From Haematobia irritans (Eukaryota; Arthropoda; Insecta; Diptera; Muscidae): a DNA stretch of 64,000 bases. Below the pieces are notes generated by a model that worked only from the letters and a program-made list of their open reading frames with translations, was not told the origin of the DNA and searched no databases. Of this stretch, positions 37,180-50,360 are shown in pieces. Location of the stretch: assembly GCF_050003625.1 (NCBI RefSeq), contig NC_134400.1, positions 52,456,066-52,520,065 on the forward strand. Direction: 5' to 3'. The position numbers were made by a program, and so were the translations under genes. The first letter of the stretch is position 1; each line of letters starts with the position of its first letter.

Positions 37180-38640
37180 ATTTTATCTTGGTTCCGAATG
37201 AATTTGCTCTCCGAATACTCATTTTAATATTTTACTTAAGCATATACAATTGTTGGCGAAGTCTTATATCACAACATATATATGTTTACTCATAATATGT
37301 AAATTTATACTTGTTTATATTCACACGTAGTATTTTTCCTATATTTAATGAAATGTTCTTTGTGTATATATATTTGTAATGCGCCAATTGGTTACTTTCA
37401 TTATTCTACTTCCAGCATACACTTCCCAGCAAAAACTAGGTAACCACATCTCATTACATTACCAGGAGTAAAGCTGTCATTACACGTTGCATTACATTGC
37501 GGCGAGTTATAATGACTAACTTGTAATGACAAAAATAAATACTTCTCGGTAATTTTCGAATTGTTATTCTCAAATTTTTAGACAGTTCTAGTTAACGAAT
37601 TAATAAAATAGAATAAATGATGGTACCATTAGGTATAATTATTCACATAATCGAGCACTTACATAAAAAATCAAAAAGAATATGTAATGTAATGGTAATT
37701 CTGAAAATTTTTCCGTTTAGAAATTTTTATCACAAATATTTCATAATAATTGTGTTTAATGACATTATCATATTATGTTTTAAATAAATGCTTTCTATTA
37801 CACTTCCAAAATACGCTTAAACTAAATTTCAAATGCCATTTGCCTTATAAAAAAGAGACTTAAAATCCACTTTTAGTAGATTTTGAACCTTATGTGAATT
37901 GGCTATTGCATATATTTTAACGCAATTCACGAATCTAACTCCCTTAAACAGCCTACATTTATTTCTATTTTAAGTGTGAAATAATTTTTATCTTATTTAG
38001 ATTATTTATTAGATTTTTTGTTTATTACAATATTCGTTTCTATTCAAGTAGTTCTCCTATTACAGCATCACTCGCCATATTTTGATCCATTGTAATCGGC
38101 GATAGAAATCAATATTTTCGAGATTTGGTTGCCTGAGACAATAAGTGGCTATTTTGCAAGCTTTGGCGTATCTACGAATAAGTCATTACATATTAGGTGA
38201 ATTTTTAAAATATTTATATGCTTTAAATGCACTACTTATTTTATGGCCGAAAGTATGCCTGGGGAGAAGTACTTTCCTTCTAGGACATGCGTATGTAAAT
38301 GTAATCCGAAGCGATGCCAATTAATAAGTGGTTATTAATTTTTAAATAGGCTTACCTACAAGATTACCGGGTAATGAGAGTTTTTGCTGGGTTTGTCTCT
38401 CTTTGTAAATACATATATGTTTATGGGCTATTTCTAAATTAATATATGTTTGAATCCAAGCATATTATATTTACAAACATTTTATGTCCCAAACATAATA
38501 TGTTCTAACATATTAACATGTATGTCCCAAACATATTATGCTAGTTTATAAACATTATATGTTTGCACTCAAAAATATTGTGTTTAAAAACTTGAGTTCC
38601 AAACATATAATGTTTATACCCAAACATATGAAAAACAGTC
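37180..38640. repeat. ATATGTTTG palindrome region interrupted by a TIR element
   Basis: 37255-37430 and 38392-38640 contain recurrent AACATATTATGTTTG-type palindromes like those at 27065-27420. The piece between is a separate TIR element (37435-38391). Confidence 0.5.
37435..38391. mobile_element. 957-bp element with CCCAGCAAAAACT termini
   Basis: Inverted ends are CCCAGCAAAAACTAGGTAAC and, from the right, CCCAGCAAAAACTCTCATTAC. Flanks show TT on both sides, possibly a 2-bp duplication. Subterminal regions are rich in CATTACATTAC motifs. The interior differs from the shorter CCCAGCAAAA MITE although the first eleven bases are the same. No transposase is visible. Confidence 0.7.
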
Positions 38641-38819
38641 TTTTTCGTCCGTGTACACACTGCAATACCAAAATTTCCACAGAACGGATGCGTTTTAAAT
38701 AAGGCTCCAAGTCGCCCGACTAGACCAAATAACATATCACAACCCACACTTGACCACATATCTTGGCGAGATCTAACCAATATCCTTGTAAAATCGCCAC
38801 TGCTGAGTAGCAAAAATTA

Positions 38820-39090
38820 TAAATATTACTCTAATTGTCCTATCTATACCGATATCTCGAATACATTTGTATCGCCTGAAAAATCATAAATCTCTTTTGT
38901 ACAATTGTATTAAAATTTCTCTCGATTCATATTTCCCATATTTTTTACTAACATTGTGTGTCATCCCAGGGCGTTAGCCGATTTAAATTTTAATTCTAGA
39001 GTTTTTGTAGTAGTACAAAAAATTGTTTCCATTAAAAGTATTTGTATCTGGAAATGAATTTTTAAATACAATATATTTAAATGTAACAAT
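38820..39090 (-). mobile_element. HINE-B fragment
   Basis: Contains ATTTCCCATATTTTTTACTAACATTGTG and following subterminal sequence in order with 45241-45360. No ends. It is followed to 39260 by ATATGTTTG-type palindromes. Confidence 0.6.
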
Positions 39091-39260
39091 GTAATGTTCC
39101 TAAACTAGCATTAAATGTTTGGGACACATATGTTAATATGTTAGAATATATTAGGTTTGGGACATGAATGTTTCATAAAAGTAATATGTGCGAATGTAAA
39201 CATATGTATACAAATTTACAAATTTCGAGTAAACATATGTATGCTGTAATATTCTATACA

Positions 39261-40292
39261 AAGAGCGACAGAGAGAGAGAGAGAGTATAGAGGAAGAAAT
39301 AGAGATGGAAACCGGGAGGGTTGACGAAAGATATCAACATAACACAGCGAGAGGATCAAAAGAGAGCAATTTCTGTGAAACTGCTTGTATGTTGTTTCGG
39401 AAAACTCTTTTATGTGTTCATTGGTTTTGGCTATGCGCTTGGCATGTTAATAAGGCTTCGCCAAAAATTTGATATGCTTAAGTCAAAATATTATTTAATT
39501 TGAATATTAAAATGAGTATTAGACTAAAAAAATGTTATATCGTGCTGTGTGCGAATACAAATAAATAAATAAATAAATAATATGTTAATAACTAAAGAGA
39601 ATAGAGATTCGGAACCAAGAGAATATACTTAAAAAAACAGCATGTGTTGTTGCCTTGAGAGCAATGTTTCATTGTGGCTTTCTAGGAAGTGTTACCGCTG
39701 GAAATTTTGAGTCGCATACTCCAAAAAAGGTCGCACAAAAAAGTCGCGTACATTTGTGATGTCTTTTTATTATAAACAATGTTCTAAATAGAAATAAAAT
39801 TTTGGAAAAAGTTTCTATAAACAAATTTTTTGGAGAAAATTTTCTATAGAAATAAAATTTTGAGAAAAAATTCCATAGAAATAATATAATGAAAAAATTT
39901 TCTATAGAAATACAATGTTGACAAAATTTTCTACAGAAATAAAGTTTTGACAAAACTTTCTATAGAAATATTTGTTTGGTAGATTTGTGGTAATCTTCAA
40001 TTTTTGTTAAATTTTTTTTTGGCACGAGTGGTAACTGTTATTACCACACATTGTTAAAGATCAAGCCTTGCCGGCTTCTAATTTCCTCCTCTAGAGCCAC
40101 CAAAATGTAAAAATTATTACAAAATGTGTTGAGTGAAAATGTCCCTACATTGTGGTCCAACGTGCCTACAAGACGCTAAATAGTAGAAAACCCTATATAT
40201 AGGGAATTTCCCCTACTTCTAACAACACTGGCTGTAGTTGATATTGCACCTACGCAGTTAGTATGCCACTAATATTGAGCCCATTATTAAAA
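39261..40292. other. Low-complexity DNA with a short 29-bp array
   Basis: A GA run (39266-39284), an AAAT run (about 39558-39580) and about six degenerate 29-bp units (39775-39970) are visible. Otherwise nothing is recognised. Confidence 0.5.
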
Positions 40293-41628
40293 CAAGTATA
40301 TACGGCCATAAGTTCGGCCAGGCCGAAGCTTATGTACCCTCCACCATGGATTGCATAGAAACTTGTACTAAAGACTGTCATCCACAATCGAATTACTTGG
40401 GTTGCGGTAACACTTGCCGATGGCAAGGTATCTTAACACTTCTTAACACCGTCTTCTCAATTGTAAGTTAGTCCATATGTGTTGACAAAATTTTCCATAG
40501 AAATAAAATTTTGGTAGATTATTTTTGGCACGAGTGGCAACCATGATTATGAACCGACATGGACCAATTTTTGTGTGCCTGGGCATCGGCTATATATAAC
40601 TATAGACCTATATGGACCAATGTTGGCATGGTTATTAGCGGCCATATTCTAACACCACGTTGCAAATTTCAACCGGATCGGATGAATTTTTCTTCTCCAA
40701 GAGGCTCCGGAGATCAAATCTGGGGATCGGATTATATGAGGCCTATATATAATTATGGACCGATACCAACCATTTTTTGCATGGGAGTTTGAGGCCATAT
40801 ATTAACACCACGTACCAAATTTCAACTGAATCAGATGAATTTTGGTCTTCCAAGAGGCTCCGGAGGTCAAATCTGGTGATCGGTTTATATGGGGGCTGTA
40901 TATAATTATGGACCGATGTGGACCAATTTTTGCATGGTTGTTAGAGACCATATACTTATGCCATGTACCAAATTTCAGCCGGATCGCATGAAATTTGCTT
41001 CTCTTAGAGGCCTCGCAAGCCAAATTGGGGGATCGGTTTATATGGGGCTATATATAATTATGGACCGATGTGGAACATTTTTTGCATGGTTATTAAAGAC
41101 CATATACTAACACCATGCACCAAATTTCAGCCAGATCGGATGAAATTTGCTTCTCTTAGAGGCCTCGCAAGCCAAATCGGGGGATCGGTTTATATGGGGG
41201 CTATATATAATTATGGACCGATGTGGACCAATTTTTGCATGGTTGTTAGAGACCATAGACTAACACCATGTACCAAATTTCAGCCGGATCGGATGAAATT
41301 TGCTTCTCTTAGAGGATTCGTAAGTCAAATTTGGGGGTCCGTTTATATGGGGGCTATACGTAAAAGTGGCCGATATGGCCCATTTGCAATACCATCTGAC
41401 CTACATCAATAACAACTACTTGTGCCAAGTTTTAAGTCGATAGCTTTTTTCGTTCGGAAGTTAGCGTGATTTCAACAGACGGACGGACGGACGGACATGC
41501 TCAGATCGACTCAGAATTTCACCACGACCCAGAATATATGTAATTTATGGGGTCTTAGAGCAATATTTCGATGTGTTACAAACGGAATGACAAAGTTAAT
41601 ATACCCCCATCCTATGGTGGAGGGTATA
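40293..41628 (+). mobile_element. HINE-A copy 8, complete and compact
   Basis: The 5' ACAAGTATATACGGCCAT with hairpin TTCGGCCAGGCCGAA, one 29-bp unit, about five 153-bp units, a GACG repeat (41477-41496) and the 3' hairpin CTATGGTGGAGGGTATA are all present in 1.34 kb. The ACC variant is present at both ends. Confidence 0.85.
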
Positions 41629-41779
41629 AAAAGAGAAAATTGTTCAATTAGTGTGGGTAATAAATCCAAATTTGTAAAAATTGAGCAATATTCTTATGTA
41701 AGAGCTACAAGTACGTATAAATACGATCGGCAAGTACATCAAAATGTGAAATTTGAGTAACATTGGTTAATCAATAAGA

Positions 41780-42752
41780 GTACTATGGCCAAATTTGGGA
41801 AAATAGAGCGATGCATATATATGGAAGCTATATCTAAATCTGAACCAATTTGCATAATATTTTTCGGGTTTTATTAATACCACAGACGGTTACCTTGTGC
41901 AAAATTTTAGTACGATTATGTAATAAATGAGGTCTCTATGGTCAAAAATAAGGTTATTATGGCCAAATTTGGCAAAATCGGGCTATACATATATATGGGA
42001 GCTATATCTAAATCTGAACCGATTTCGATGTATTTTTGCACATGTAGTAAGTGCTATAGAAGATTACACTTAGCCAACTCTGAGTAAGATCGGTTGGTAA
42101 ATAAGGGTTTTATGGCCACATTTAGAAAAATCGGGCGGTACTTGTATATGGGAGCTATAGCTAAAGCTCAACCGATTTTGATGATTTTTTGCACATCTAG
42201 TTAGTGCTATAGAAGATTACATTTAGCCAACTTTGAGTAAGACCGGTCGATAAATAAGGGTTTTATGGCCAAATTTACAAAAATCGGGCGATACATATAT
42301 ATGAGAGCTATATCTAAATCTGAACCGATTTGGATGAAATTTTACAGACTTGAAGGGCGGTGAAAAAGATTACCTTCTGCCAACTTTGGTGACGATCCGT
42401 TTGAAAAAAAGTGCAAAGTGACCCCATTTGTCGAAATCGGGCGATACATATATATGGGAGCTATGTCTAAATTTGATCCGATATCTTCCAAATTCAATAG
42501 CGTTCGTTCTTGTGTCCAAAAAACTCCCTGTATCAAATTTCATCAAAATCGGTTAATAATTGGACCGGAATCCTGTGAACAACAAATACATGGACAGACG
42601 GACGGACGGACACCAAGCGCTTGATCGGTTCAGGAGGTGATTCTGAGTCGATCGGTATATATTTTATGGCGTCTAAAATCAATATTTCTGGTAGGCACAT
42701 TTTTTGGCAGATCAAACTTATTATACCCTGACCACTATGTGGTTTAGGGTAT
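41780..42752 (+). mobile_element. HINE-D copy 1, 5' truncated
   Basis: Five tandem units carry TATATGGGAGCTATATCTAA at intervals of about 150-174 bp. They are followed by a short GACG repeat (42595-42609), GATTCTGAGTCGATCGGTAT and the 3' hairpin TATACCCTGACCAC..GTGGTTTAGGGTATA at 42722-42752. The layout matches HINE-A and HINE-B but the sequences differ. Confidence 0.75.
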
Positions 42753-43141
42753 AAAATAGTACAATTGTGCCGAATTTACACTTCTACATAGCTAGCAACA
42801 AATTTAAAATATTTGGGATGGTATCAAAAATTCTGTTTACCATAGTGGTGATGGGTACACTGGAATCCTTAGTTAAACTAACGCTAAATTAACGTATGAT
42901 TATAGCAAAAAAAAATATTTGTTTGAAGTTAAACTTTATTTTTTTTCGAAATTTTCCACAATCCAATGAACTTTTCCTTTTGTTAAGTATGTCTCAAATA
43001 TTTTGTGACCTAAACGTGGGTATAAAGTTCAATGACCGTACACATAAATTCATATGAACTAACGCAAAGGGAAATTTTAGTACGATTGCCCAAAGTAGTA
43101 AGAATGAGCTACTGCATGTATCATGTGGCGCCAATGATTTT
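42753..43141. other. No recognised feature
   Basis: Short spacer between HINE-D and HINE-A copy 9. No coding frame or element end. Confidence 0.4.
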
Positions 43142-45870
43142 TATACCCTCCACCATAGGATGGGACTATATTAACTTTGTCATTCCGTTTGTAATACATC
43201 GAAATATTGCTCTAAGACCCCATAAAGTATATATATTCTGGGTCGTGGTGAATTTCTGAGTCGATCTAAGCATGTCCGTCCGTCCGTCTGTTGAAATCAC
43301 GCTAACTTCGGAACGAAACAAGCTATCGACTTGAAACTTGGCACAAGTAGTTGTTATTGATGTAGGTCGGATGGTATTGCAAATGGGTCACATCGGACCA
43401 CTTTTACGTATAGCTCCCATATAAATCGATCCCCAAATTTGGCTTGCAGAGCCTCTTGGAGGAGCAAAATTCATCCGATCCGGTTGAAATTTGGTACGTG
43501 GTGTTAGTGTATAATCTCTAACAACCATGCAAAATTTGGTTTATATCGGTCCATAATTATATATAGCCCCCATATTAACCGATCCCACGATTTGACTTCC
43601 GGAGCCTCTTGGAGGGGCAAAATTCATCCGATTCGATTGAAATTTGGTACTGTGCGCTAGTTAGGTCCGCTAACAGTCATGCACAAATTGGTCCATATCG
43701 GTCTATAGTTATATATAGACGATGACCAATCACACAAAAATTGGTCCAAATCGCCAAAAATAATGTACCAAAATTTTATTTCTCTAGAAAATTTTGCCCA
43801 AATTTTATTACTGTAGTAAGTTGTGTCAAAATTTTATTACACCCTTCACCACTACTGTGGTACAGGGTATAATAGGTTTGTGCATTTGTATGTAACGCCA
43901 AGAAGGAAAAGTCTCAGACCCATCGTTCAGTATACCGATCGTCCTAGAATTAAATTCTGAGTCGATTTAGCGATGTCCGTCTGTCTGTATGTTATATGTA
44001 ATTTTGTATGCAAAGTACAGCTCGCAGTTTATGTCCGATCGTCCTCAAATTTGGCACAGACTTTTACTTTGGCTCAAAAACAATCGCTATTGATTTTGAC
44101 AAAAAATCTGTTCAGATTTAAATATAGCTGCCATATATATTTATCACCGATCTGATCATAATTGACGTATTTATCAACGTATTTTGTAAAAATTTCGTAC
44201 AGCAAAATGGTTTACGGTTCTCGTAAAATGTGTAAAATATCAGCCAAATCGGTTCAGATGTGGATATAGCTCCCATATATATCTTTCGTCCGATTTGCAC
44301 TTATATGGCCACAAAAGCCAGAGTTTTGCCCTGTTTTTTTTTTTTTTTTAATTTTGCACAAGGAGTATGTTTAATAGTATCGTTAATTGTGTCAAATTTA
44401 GATGAAATCGGTTCAGATTTAGATATAGCTCCCATATATATCTTTCGTCCGATTTAGACTTATATGGCCTCAAAAGCAAGAGTTTTGTCCTGATTTGCTT
44501 CAAATTTTTCACAAGGAGTATGTTTAATAGTATCGTTAATTGCGCCAAATTTAGTTGAAATCGGTTCAGATTTAGATATAGCTCCCATATATCTTTCGCC
44601 CGATATGGACTTATATGGCCCCAGAAGCAAGAGTTTTACCCTAATTTGCTTGGAATGTTGCACTAGGAATACAATTAATAGTGTAATCAAGTGTGGTAAA
44701 TTTGATTGAATTCGGTTCCGATTTAGATATAGCTCCCATATATATCTTTCGCCCGATTTGGACTAATATGACCACAGAGCCAAAATGTTTTACTCCGATT
44801 TACATGAAACTTTTCAGAGGGAGTAGAATTAACATTCTAAATACGCTTGCTATATTTTGTTTAAATCGGTTCAGATTTAGATATAGCTCCCGAATACATC
44901 TTTCGACAGATATTTTTCGCCCGATTTTCCATCATAGGACCACAGAGGTCAAAGTTGTAATCCGATTTACGTGAAATTTTGCACAGGGAGTAGAATTAAC
45001 ATAGTAACTATGAATGCGATTGAAATCGGTTTAGATTTCGATATAGCTTCCATATATATGTTTTTCCGATTTAGGCATAAATTGCCAAAATACCCACATT
45101 TTCCTTATAAAATCGCCACTGCTAAGTCGGAAACTTATAAAAACTAGTCAAATTTTCCTATTACTCTAATACACATCTATCGACCTACAAATCATAAATA
45201 CGCTTTTGCGAAGTTGCCTCAAATTGGTTCATTTTTAAATGTTTCCCATATTTTTTAGTAACATTGTGCTTCTCTAGAACTAAAATTTAAATCGGCTGAT
45301 GTCCCGATTTAAATTTTAGTTCTAGAGATTTTGTAGAAGTACAACAAATTATCTCCAAATCGGTTAAGATATAAATATTTGTATATGGGAATGTAAACCT
45401 TCATGAAGGAGTTGAGATGGTAACACAAATTTTGGTCTACAAAGTGGTTAAGGGTATAATATAGTCGGGCCCGCCCGACTTTAAACTTTACTTACTTGTT
45501 TCGATAGAAAATTTTGTCAAGATTTTATTTCTATAGAAAATTTTGTCAAAATTTTATTTCTATAAAAAAATTTTGTAAAAATTTTATTTCTATAGAAAAT
45601 TTTGTCAAATTTTTATTTCTATAGAAAATTTTGTCAAAATTTTATTTTGTCAAACTGAATTATACACGTACTTAATCGGCCCGTATGGACTAACTTACAA
45701 TTTAGAAGACGATGTTTAGAAGTTTTAAGATACTTTGCCATCGGCAAGTGTTACCGCAACCCAAGTAATTCGATTGTGGATGACAGTCTTTTGTAGAAGT
45801 TTCTACGCAATCCATGGTGGAGGGTACATAAGATTCGGCCTGGCCGAACTTACGGCCGTATATACTTGTT
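43142..45870 (-). mobile_element. HINE-A copy 9, hosting HINE-B copy 5
   Basis: The 3' end is at 43142 (TATACCCTCCACCATAGG), with short GTCC repeats (43275-43290) and three 153-bp units. It is interrupted within the 29-bp array at 43836 and resumes at 45501 (ATAGAAAATTTTGTCAAG), ending at the 5' hairpin at 45870. Both ends carry the ACC variant. Without the insert it is about 1.07 kb. Confidence 0.85.
43837..45500 (-). mobile_element. HINE-B copy 5, full length
   Basis: The 3' hairpin (ACACCCTTCACCACTACTG..GGTATAAT) starts at about 43837, followed by a reduced GTCTGTCTGT repeat, tandem units and the 5' hairpin GTCGGGCCCGCCCGAC with ACTTGTT at 45500. The subterminal repeat uses CCCTT at both ends rather than CCCTG, again matched. 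Confidence 0.85.
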
Positions 45871-46149
45871 TTTCTTTACTTTTAGTTCATTTTTTCTCCT
45901 ATGAGAGGATGTAATTTCTTGAGTTGTAGTTAAAAAGTGCACCAGGGCATTACATTTTCATGGTTTTAACAACGCTTTGTGAAAATCTCAAAATATAGAG
46001 TATAATTTAGTTAAATTTCGCAAGAGGTATTTGATTCTTGCTGAAAAGCGTGTATTTCTGTGTATAATATGTAGAACTATATTACTCGCATACACAAAAA
46101 TGTAAACTTTTTTCAGACTTTAGATTTTCCTTACGTGTTTCTTTGTGTG

Positions 46150-46372
46150 GAAGCTAAATGATAAGAAAACCTCATTTTTATGGTCGAGTCCAAGTATCGT
46201 ATAACATAACGTGTGAAGTCATTTAGCGAAGCTTTGACCCAATCGGAAATTTTCCTTGCATTACTAAGAGAAGATTAACCATAAGTGAAAAACATTTTGA
46301 TTTTCAGCTAAAACTGGAATTGAACCTTTAACTTTGCCATACAAGTGGGCGTACCATGGTGACTTTTTCTTA
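46150..46372 (-). mobile_element. Old, degenerate SINE copy
   Basis: Segments CCTCATTTTTATGGTCGAGTC, AGCGAAGCTTTG, GCATTACTAAGAGAAGATTAA and GAATTGAACC line up in order with the SINE at 17487-17825. Divergence is high and the tail is lost. Confidence 0.6.
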
Positions 46373-46959
46373 TGCACCAAAAATGTTGGGTAGAATATAA
46401 TGATGCTGTCCTTTAATTAAAACCACTACGTTATGTGCCTTTAGCACTACTTTTGTGATCTACAAATATCTCCAGTGATTGTGTTATAATTGCCATATTC
46501 TGTGCACCTGTATCCTGGGGACATTGCAATGCTATCCTCAGTGACAAAATTAATTTTAAAATCTTTCTGGGCAATCGCTGTAATGCTGCAGATGGCAAAC
46601 GAAAACTCCAGCAACAATTCTCAATGAATGGGGTTACAGCTTTAAACTCCCCCAAACCAGCAAGGACAAGAAAATGCAGTAAGCTTCATTGTCACTACAT
46701 GAGAGCATGGACTGGCAACTTTGATTATGCAGAACTAGCATCAGCGACCAGGCCATCGGCAAATAAAAGCATATACTGTAGTACCATGACAATTTCCTTA
46801 ATTGGTTTTTCATTTGTCGGGTTTTTCGTGCTATTGGTTTCAACATTTTGGTATAGTGGATTTTGCACCATTTTGCTTTAATCGGATAGCAAAAAAGAAA
46901 CAACAAGAATAAAGAGCCAAAAGTGTGGTTTGCCTAAATCTGAAATATCCACCATTACA
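46373..46959. other. Unrecognised sequence with several overlapping frames
   Basis: Minus-strand frames 46906-46634 and 46655-46431 and the short frame from 46869 (MVQNPLYQNVE..) are the only coding-like parts. None carries a motif I can name. A decayed gene fragment captured next to the LINE 3' end is possible but not shown. Confidence 0.25.
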
Positions 46960-47768
46960 GGTTGGGTTAGATTTAAGTGCTACCCTCTTTTATTTCTGGC
47001 TCACTTAGACTATTTAGTTCATTGTGATACCACATCAACCAAAAAAACCCTATTACGAATATCGTCGCACACATCCCATAATTTTTCTGTTGAACCAAAT
47101 TGTTCCAAAAACATTAGCAGACGGCTTACGTTAACATTGACCAGGTCCGTGAGTTGTCTAAATCTGTTTGCCATTAAAATCCGCTCACGCCTTATGAAAA
47201 ATGCAGCACACTCACACAAGAGGTGTTTTATTGATTCCCTATCCTCCGCATCGGGGCAGCTCATGCAATAGTTAATGACTTCACACCAATAGTTTTTGCA
47301 AACTCGCCTATCAAGCAGCGACCCGTTATAGTAGATATCAGGAGTAATATCTGACGTCTTGAGAACACTAGCATATCTAGTGTGCGGTTTGAGTTTAGAT
47401 TGGGCTACAGTTGCTTGGTGTCGTTGCATCCCTTGCAGTTCTCCCATCGGACATTCACCATCATTATAACCTTTTCACGTAGTATGAGCTTGCAGGTAGC
47501 CAGAGGCATGCCAACAGATTCTTTTTCCCCTGGAATAAGGCAGTTCCTAGCATTGCTATATTAACCGTTTCGCAGTTCTCTGGTATATTCCTATGGGCAG
47601 ACAACGAGATGACTAAGCAGTCAGGGAGATTTGCGGAAGTCTATAAATGTTTTCGAGTTCCCCGGGGTCTGTATGTAGCGCGCCTCACTGTTGGGAATTA
47701 GACTTTTTGTCAAAAAGCGGTTTCGCTATAGTGTAATCCAATACGTTTGGCATATCTATTACCTCCTC
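46960..47768 (-). mobile_element. RNase H-bearing LINE, 3' end fragment
   Basis: On the minus strand this is the same family as 6675-8455. It has part of the region before RNase H (47670-47768), an internal deletion, the C-terminal domain and the true 3' end: GGTATCACAATGAACTAAAT, AGTCTAAGTGAGCC, ending ATCTAACCCAACC at 46960. The tail matches the SINE tails. Confidence 0.8.
47019..47447 (-). pseudogene. LINE ORF2 C-terminal domain with CCHC-like motif
   Basis: An open stretch of about 140 codons carries RYASVLKTSDITPDIYYNGS, a motif C-x2-C ... H-x4-C (CMSC, then KHLLC) and a C-terminal region ending ..NRVFLVDVVSQ. Such C-terminal zinc-knuckle motifs are usual in R1/I-type ORF2 proteins. No RT is present. 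Confidence 0.7.
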
Positions 47769-48083
47769 TAAAAATGAAAAAAAAATCTCAACTTTACTTA
47801 AAAGTTACAAATGTCATGGAGGAAATTCATGAAATAATATGGTGTACCTGTTTTATAGGTATTCGGACAGGGAGGGAATCTTCTTCCTGCCACACACTTT
47901 GAAACTTTAATGAAAGTTTCCAGATTTTCTGGGAATTTTCAGGTAAAGTTAAGAATGCTATTCACTTCTGTATTTGTCGATATTTGATAGACAAAAATGA
48001 CGTCCCTATACAAAAATAGAGCAAAAGAAATCACAGCAAATGTAGACGATTGTCCAACGACTTGAATACAGAAAATAATTTAA
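47769..48083. other. No recognised feature
   Basis: Spacer between the LINE fragment and HINE-A copy 10; nothing seen. Confidence 0.4.
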
Positions 48084-50062
48084 ACAAGTATATACGGCCG
48101 TAAGTTCGGCTAGGCCGAAGCTTATGTACCCTCCATCATGGATTACGTAGAAACTTCTTCTAAACACTGCCATCCACAATCGAATTACTTAAGTTGCGGT
48201 AACGCTTGCTGATGGCAAGGTATCTTAAAACCTTCTAACACCATCTTCTAAATTGTAAGTAAGTCCATACGTGGTATATATTAAATTAAACAAGTATATA
48301 CAGCACGTATGGACTTACAATACGTGGTATATATTAAATCAAAAAAGATCGATCCAATACGTATATAATTCAGTTTGACAAAGTAGACATAAAATTTTGA
48401 CAAAATTTTCTACAGAAATAAAATTTTAACAAAATTTTCTATAGAAATAAAATTTTCACAAAATTTTCTATAGAAATAAACTTTTGACAAAATTTTCTAT
48501 AGAAATAAAATCTTGGTAGATTATTTTTGGCTCGAGTGGCAACCATGATTATGAACCGAATAAAATTTGAACAAAATTTTCTATAGAAATAAAATTTTGA
48601 CAATGATGAAAATTTTATTATGAACCGAATAAAATTTTAACAAAATTTTCTATAGAAATAGAATTTTGACAAAATTTTCTATAGAAATAAAATTTTGACA
48701 ACCGATATGGACCAATTTTTGTGTGATTGGACCAATTTTGGTATGGTTGTTAGCGACCATATACTAACACCACGTTCCTAATTTGAACCGGATCGGATGA
48801 ATTTTGCTCCTCCAAGAGGCTCCGGAGGTCAAATCTGGAGGACGTTTTATATGGGGGCTATATATAATTATGGGCCGATATGGACCAATTCTGGCACGCT
48901 TGTTAAAAATCATATACTAACACCATGTTCCAAATTACAACCGGATTGGATGAAATTTGCTTCTCTTGGAGACTTCGCAAGCCAAATCTGGGGATCGGTT
49001 CATATTGGGGCTATATATAATTATGAACCGATGTGGACCAATTTTTGCATGGTTGTTAGAGACCATATACCAATATCATGTACCAAATTTCAGGCGGATC
49101 GGATGAAATTTGCTTCTCTTTGAGGCTCCGGAACCAAAATCTGGGGATCGGTTTATATGGGGGCTATACATAATTATGGACCGATATGGACCAATTTTTG
49201 CATGATTGTTAGAGACCATATACCAACACCATGTACCAAATTTCAGCCGGATCGGATGAAATATGCTTCTCTTAGAGGCTCCACAAGCCATATCTGGGGA
49301 TCGGTTTATATGGGGGCTATATATAATTAAGGACCGATATGGACCAATTTTTGCATGGTTGTTAGAGACCATATACTAACATCATTTACCGAATTTCAGC
49401 CGGATGGGATAAAATTTGCTTTTCTTTGAGGCTCCGCAAGCCAAATCTGGGGATCGGTTTATATGGGGGCTATATATAATTATGGACCGATGTGGACCAA
49501 TTTTTGCAAGGATGTTAGAGACCATATACCAACACCATGTACCAAATTTCAGCCGGATCGGATGAAATTTGCTTCTGTTTTAGGCTCCGCAAGCCAAATC
49601 TGGGATCGGTTTTATATGGGGGCTATATATAATTATGGACCGATGTGGACCAATTTTTGCATGATTGTTAGAGACCATATACCAACACCATGTACAAAAT
49701 TTCAGCCGGATCGGATGAAATATGCTTCTATTAGAGGCTCCACAAGCCAAATCTGAGGGTCCCTTTATATGGGGGCTATACGTAAAAGTGGACCGATATG
49801 GCCCATTTTCAATACCATCCGACCTACATCGATAGCAACTACTTGTGCCAAGTTTCAAGTCGATAGTTTGTTTCGTTCGGAAGTTAGCGTGATTTCAACA
49901 GACGGACGGACGGACGGACGGACGGACGGACATGCTTAGATCGACTCAGAATTTCACCACGACCCAGAATATATACTTTATGGGGTCTTAGAGCAATATT
50001 TCGATGTGTTACAAACGGAATGACAAAGTTAATATACCCCCATCCTATGATGGAGGGTATAA
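48084..50062 (+). mobile_element. HINE-A copy 10, full length
   Basis: The 5' ACAAGTATATACGGCCG and hairpin TTCGGCTAGGCCGAA, 29-bp units (48390-48700), about six 153-bp units (48700-49780), a GACG repeat (49903-49930) and the 3' hairpin CTATGATGGAGGGTATA are all present, 1.98 kb in total. At 48293 a short extra ACAAGTATATACAGCACG suggests a failed or partial 5'-end insertion. The ATC variant is at both ends. Confidence 0.88.
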
Positions 50063-50360
50063 AATCGGTGGAGAGGGAACACCCTTTCCCCTACATTTGT
50101 TAAAATGGACCATTTTACATCTGCATGTCCACGGTATTTCTTTATATCAACGAAAAAGCAAGTTGTCCGATTTGTTTGTTTCCACATGTGTGGAAACCAT
50201 GGAGTGACAAATCAGTATTTCAGTTTTTGTGCCAGACTTCCCCTACGCTTTAAAAGTGTTCACCTCGAAGGATATGGTTGGCTAAGTCAACGCAAAACGT
50301 TCCAACAAATATGATTCTGAAGGCGCTGCAAAGTGGGCTGAGTTACGCAAGTATATTTAT

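Noticed and set aside
46431..46906. Fragment of a chemoreceptor-like gene
   Set aside because: Some residues (for example FSCPCWFGG) looked suggestive, but frames overlap and stop, and no family motif could be followed for more than a few residues.
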